Source: Pseudomonadota bacterium (GTDB lineage Bacteria; Desulfobacterota; Syntrophorhabdia; Syntrophorhabdales; Syntrophorhabdaceae). Taken from it: a DNA stretch of 64,000 bases. Made by a program: the position numbers and the translations under genes. The notes under the pieces are model-generated. The model was not told the origin of the DNA, ran no database searches, and was given only the letters and a program-made list of their open reading frames with translations. Below are positions 62,059-64,000 of the stretch, one piece after another; position 1 is the first letter of the stretch; every line of letters begins with the position of its first letter. Where the stretch lies: the NCBI GenBank assembly GCA_026388275.1, contig JAPLKB010000012.1, forward strand, positions 50,069-114,068. Direction: 5' to 3'.

Positions 62059-62682
62059 TTAGCCTATCTCTTCTTTTTTATGCATGAATACCGCTCCAAT
62101 CGAACAAATAAAACCCGTAGCGTACTCCTTTGTACTCCACTCAAGATCAAAATCAAAACATGTCTTTGTCAGCGCAGAAACGTCTACACCCAGCGATTCG
62201 AGACTGTAGATTCTTTTTTCCGGGTTCTTGCAGGCACGGGAACCTTCTGCTACAACACATAAGTCGCAACTCAAGCATGAACCGGACCCGGCAACTACGT
62301 ACCCTTGTTTTCTATGTCTTAATAACTCCTTAACCAGGATGCTTCTGGCTTTTATGAAGCATTCTTTGTCCATGTTCTCCTGGATTTCATGTTTCCCGAA
62401 ACGCTCTTGCGGTATCCTGATGCATATTACTCTTGCATACTTTTGGTCGTCTACATATCCACGGAAGTCAGGGCTGTATGGAGGACAAGCAAGGTTCTTG
62501 CCAAACTCATGGCATTCTTCACATGCTTCCCTGTATTTCTTCCCATGGACGATGGAAGAGATAGATATCGTAGCCTCGTATTGTTCATAGTACAGCGGTG
62601 AGCCAGATACACCTTCTAATTCTTTGATTTCAACTTGAAATTTCTTTTCTTCAGGTGATGGATTGAGATGTGCGGTTCCCAT
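62059..62682 (-). CDS. DUF2284 metal-binding protein
   Basis: The 207-residue protein has cysteine motifs CEEC, CPPYSPDF, SCLSCDLC and a final Cys region, as in DUF2284. Cysteines suggest Fe-S or zinc binding. Its ATG lies only about 20 bp after the conserved GTT of the attC-like element upstream, the layout of an integron cassette. Confidence 0.85.
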   Translation of the reverse strand: MGTAHLNPSPEEKKFQVEIKELEGVSGSPLYYEQYEATISISSIVHGKKYREACEECHEFGKNLACPPYSPDFRGYVDDQKYARVICIRIPQERFGKHEIQENMDKECFIKARSILVKELLRHRKQGYVVAGSGSCLSCDLCVVAEGSRACKNPEKRIYSLESLGVDVSALTKTCFDFDLEWSTKEYATGFICSIGAVFMHKKEEIG

Positions 62683-62697
62683 ATTATTTTCTCTTCA

Positions 62698-62768
62698 GGC
62701 TAACGTAGGCATCACCGGGAGGCGAGTGCCTTTTTTCGCCGATCGCGTGCACGTCATGATTATCCGCC
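62698..62768 (-). other. attC-like element between the NTF2-like and DUF2284 genes
   Basis: It starts directly after a stop codon (GGCGGATAATC) and ends CTACGTTAGCC, close to a standard attC end (ACGTTAGGC). The core AAAGGCACTCGCCTCCCGGTGA matches the element at 61329-61395. Confidence 0.55.
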
Positions 62769-63173
62769 TTATTGTGGCTGTGGGTATGGAGAAAACTGAT
62801 CTGCCACAGCCCACCACTTGCCGTTTTCTTTAACAAAGAAAAACATATCACGGCCACCCATCTCGACTAATTGCCCTCCTATCTCGAAGGCCATATCAAA
62901 GTAGTATGTGACAACAGCCGCATCACCGTAGATTTGGATCTTGGGGTCAATCTCCTCCCAACTGCGGACCTTTGCCATGGATAAGAAACCGACCCACCCC
63001 GCAACACAGTCATCTCTGCCTTCGCGCCGATTTCTATCCGTTGGCGTAATTGCTACCATGTCTTTGTGAAAGAAGTTTTTGAGGTCTTTTCCGTCGCTTT
63101 TCGTCCATGCATCATTCAGCTTTCGCAATGTCTCCCATACTTCACGCTCTTTGCCTTGAAACAGTGGCTCCAT
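62769..63173 (-). CDS. NTF2-like/SnoaL-fold protein (DUF4440 type)
   Basis: The cone-shaped NTF2-like fold is indicated by VWETLRKLNDAWTKSDGKDLKNFFHKDMVAI and GDAAVVTYYFDMAF ... ENGKWWAVADQFSP. The start is the ATG at 63173, which follows AAAAAAGGAGAAGG; the longer frame to 63248 would run through the attC-like repeat. The product is 134 residues. Function is unknown, as is common for cassette genes. Confidence 0.8.
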   Translation of the reverse strand: MEPLFQGKEREVWETLRKLNDAWTKSDGKDLKNFFHKDMVAITPTDRNRREGRDDCVAGWVGFLSMAKVRSWEEIDPKIQIYGDAAVVTYYFDMAFEIGGQLVEMGGRDMFFFVKENGKWWAVADQFSPYPQPQ

Positions 63174-63192
63174 ATAATCCTTCTCCTTTTTT

Positions 63193-63279
63193 CGGATAAC
63201 GAAAAGATAACCGGGAGTGGTCCGCCCCAGGGCCGCGATCCGTTTCATCGACTTGCTGGCTCATCATGATGATTCGGCC
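63193..63279 (-). other. attC-like element between the VOC and NTF2-like genes
   Basis: On the minus strand it runs from GGCCGAATC directly after a stop codon to CGTTATCCG, just before the ribosome binding site of the next gene. GTTATCC is the exact complement of the GGATAAC box at 61389-61395. The inner stem is less clear than in the other two. Confidence 0.4.
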
Positions 63280-63717
63280 CTACTTTCCTTTTAGTTCATC
63301 CCACTTGTAATCAATTAATTCAGTTAACACACCGTTAAGTCCTTTGGGATGGATCAACGCAAATTCACAATCCCGAAATGACCTGGCAACCTCCCCCTTT
63401 TGGTCAGGAATAAACTGGTAGTTTTCAGCTTTCAGTTCCATGGTGGCTTCGCGGGTGCTATTCACGTTAAGACTTACCACCATGACGCCTTCACCGTTCT
63501 TCTTGATCCATTCTGCTACTGGTCCGTCAGATGTCGTCGACTCCATCAGTTCAAAACCAACCTCCCCGATCCAGTAACGGGCCACGCGAATATTTTCAGA
63601 CTCATCCACATAGCGATCGTCCGGTTCTGATTTGCCCAACACAGGTTCCCATGTTCTCCGAGCCTCCTCCAGATTCCTGACTGCGATCGAGATATGATCC
63701 AGTTTGTTTATCTTCAT
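63280..63717 (-). CDS. VOC-family protein (glyoxalase / methylmalonyl-CoA epimerase-like)
   Basis: The 145-residue protein starts INKLDHISIAVRNLEEA, has VGFELMES and ends with FALIHPKGLNGVLTEL, matching methylmalonyl-CoA epimerase-type VOC proteins with the metal ligands His, Glu and His/Glu positions. GGGTAGGAA precedes the ATG. It is a single gene between attC-like elements, so a captured copy rather than part of a propionate operon. Confidence 0.85.
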   Translation of the reverse strand: MKINKLDHISIAVRNLEEARRTWEPVLGKSEPDDRYVDESENIRVARYWIGEVGFELMESTTSDGPVAEWIKKNGEGVMVVSLNVNSTREATMELKAENYQFIPDQKGEVARSFRDCEFALIHPKGLNGVLTELIDYKWDELKGK

Positions 63718-64000
63718 TGATTCCTACCCTTCGCACGTCTATCACTCACGCGTGATAAATGCGCTCTTTGATGTTCTTGTGATGCCAGTGAAAAATTCAG
63801 CGCGGCGCTTTACGGATGCGCTGGAATGCCTGGTTGGTCAACTTATTGTTATTTAACTTGTTTGTCACTATTATTTCTTTTTAGTCTTACCAATTAATTC
63901 AAATGTCAGTGTCTCGTACTATTATACAAGACACCAATAGACAAAGGGAATACAATTTGATAGGTTTCTTAAAAGGTAGGTTGTGTGGGTGGTCAGGTCG
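63718..64000. other. Right-end region, possible further attC-like element, no gene recognised
   Basis: On the minus strand ACCAACCAGGCATTCCAGCGC (63804-63838, in part) pairs partly with GCGCTGAA, which again resembles an attC arm. Towards the window end a TATAAT lies on the minus strand without a clear -35 box. No complete ORF is present. Confidence 0.3.

Overview
The window looks like the chromosome of an anaerobic, Gram-negative bacterium of the Desulfobacterota/Syntrophia type. The gene content suggests this: a 2-oxoacid:ferredoxin oxidoreductase, an EFR1 ferredoxin-flavodoxin protein, a 13-heme cytochrome c with a cytochrome b partner, DUF134/NifX-type proteins, DUF1847, Mrp and heptose synthesis. 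The taxonomic call is an inference. No rRNA, tRNA, CRISPR array or transposase was recognised.

Layout. 1-11.5 kb: a minus-strand nucleotide-sugar operon, transcribed from about 11.5 kb leftwards. It holds GmhA, GmhB, a HldE-like protein with swapped domains, a second nucleotidyltransferase, a second SIS isomerase, two sugar epimerase/dehydratases, a pyruvate-dehydrogenase-like E1 pair with no E2/E3, an SDR and an IlvB-like thiamine enzyme cut by the window edge. An exact ops-type element lies about 300 bp upstream of gmhA. 11.8-17.4 kb: radical SAM, MBL/beta-CASP, metallopeptidase, HNH, HIT and nucleoside-phosphorylase genes. 17.4-18.7 kb: non-coding DNA with several perfect 12-13 bp inverted repeats. 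18.7-20.05 kb: a SeqA-N-like gene and a HigBA module, each followed by an attC-like hairpin. 20-26.9 kb: KorAB, an exported PCM, a large membrane protein and a DUF4197 protein. 26.9-32.5 kb: a tandem repeat abutting a YhaO/YhaN (SbcCD-like) pair. 32.7-42.3 kb: small proteins, HicAB, redox proteins, a DUF134-NifX-FmdB cluster and the multiheme cytochrome. 42.4-49.8 kb: UppP, an HD-GYP-type protein fed by a partial duplication of uppP, a radical SAM protein and an Fe-S/Mrp cluster. 50-59.8 kb: a sulfur/selenium-transport-like group, hydrolase, MATE, endonuclease Q-like and a redox membrane operon. 61.3-64 kb: single-gene units on the minus strand separated by attC-like repeats, resembling an integron cassette array.

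Main unusual points: (1) an in-frame TGA, followed by a bacterial-SECIS-like hairpin, at the conserved Cys of a YeeE/YedE protein, so a likely selenoprotein; (2) a dispersed palindromic repeat that sits in frame inside a HemW-like gene and is found again, in the same reading frame, upstream of the YhaO-like gene; (3) recurrent leaderless promoters (TTGACA-like, 17 nt, -10, 6 nt, start codon) at regulator, toxin and uppP genes; (4) capture of the uppP promoter by an HD-GYP gene; (5) a heptose/branched-sugar operon with an ops element; (6) two groups of attC-like cassettes.
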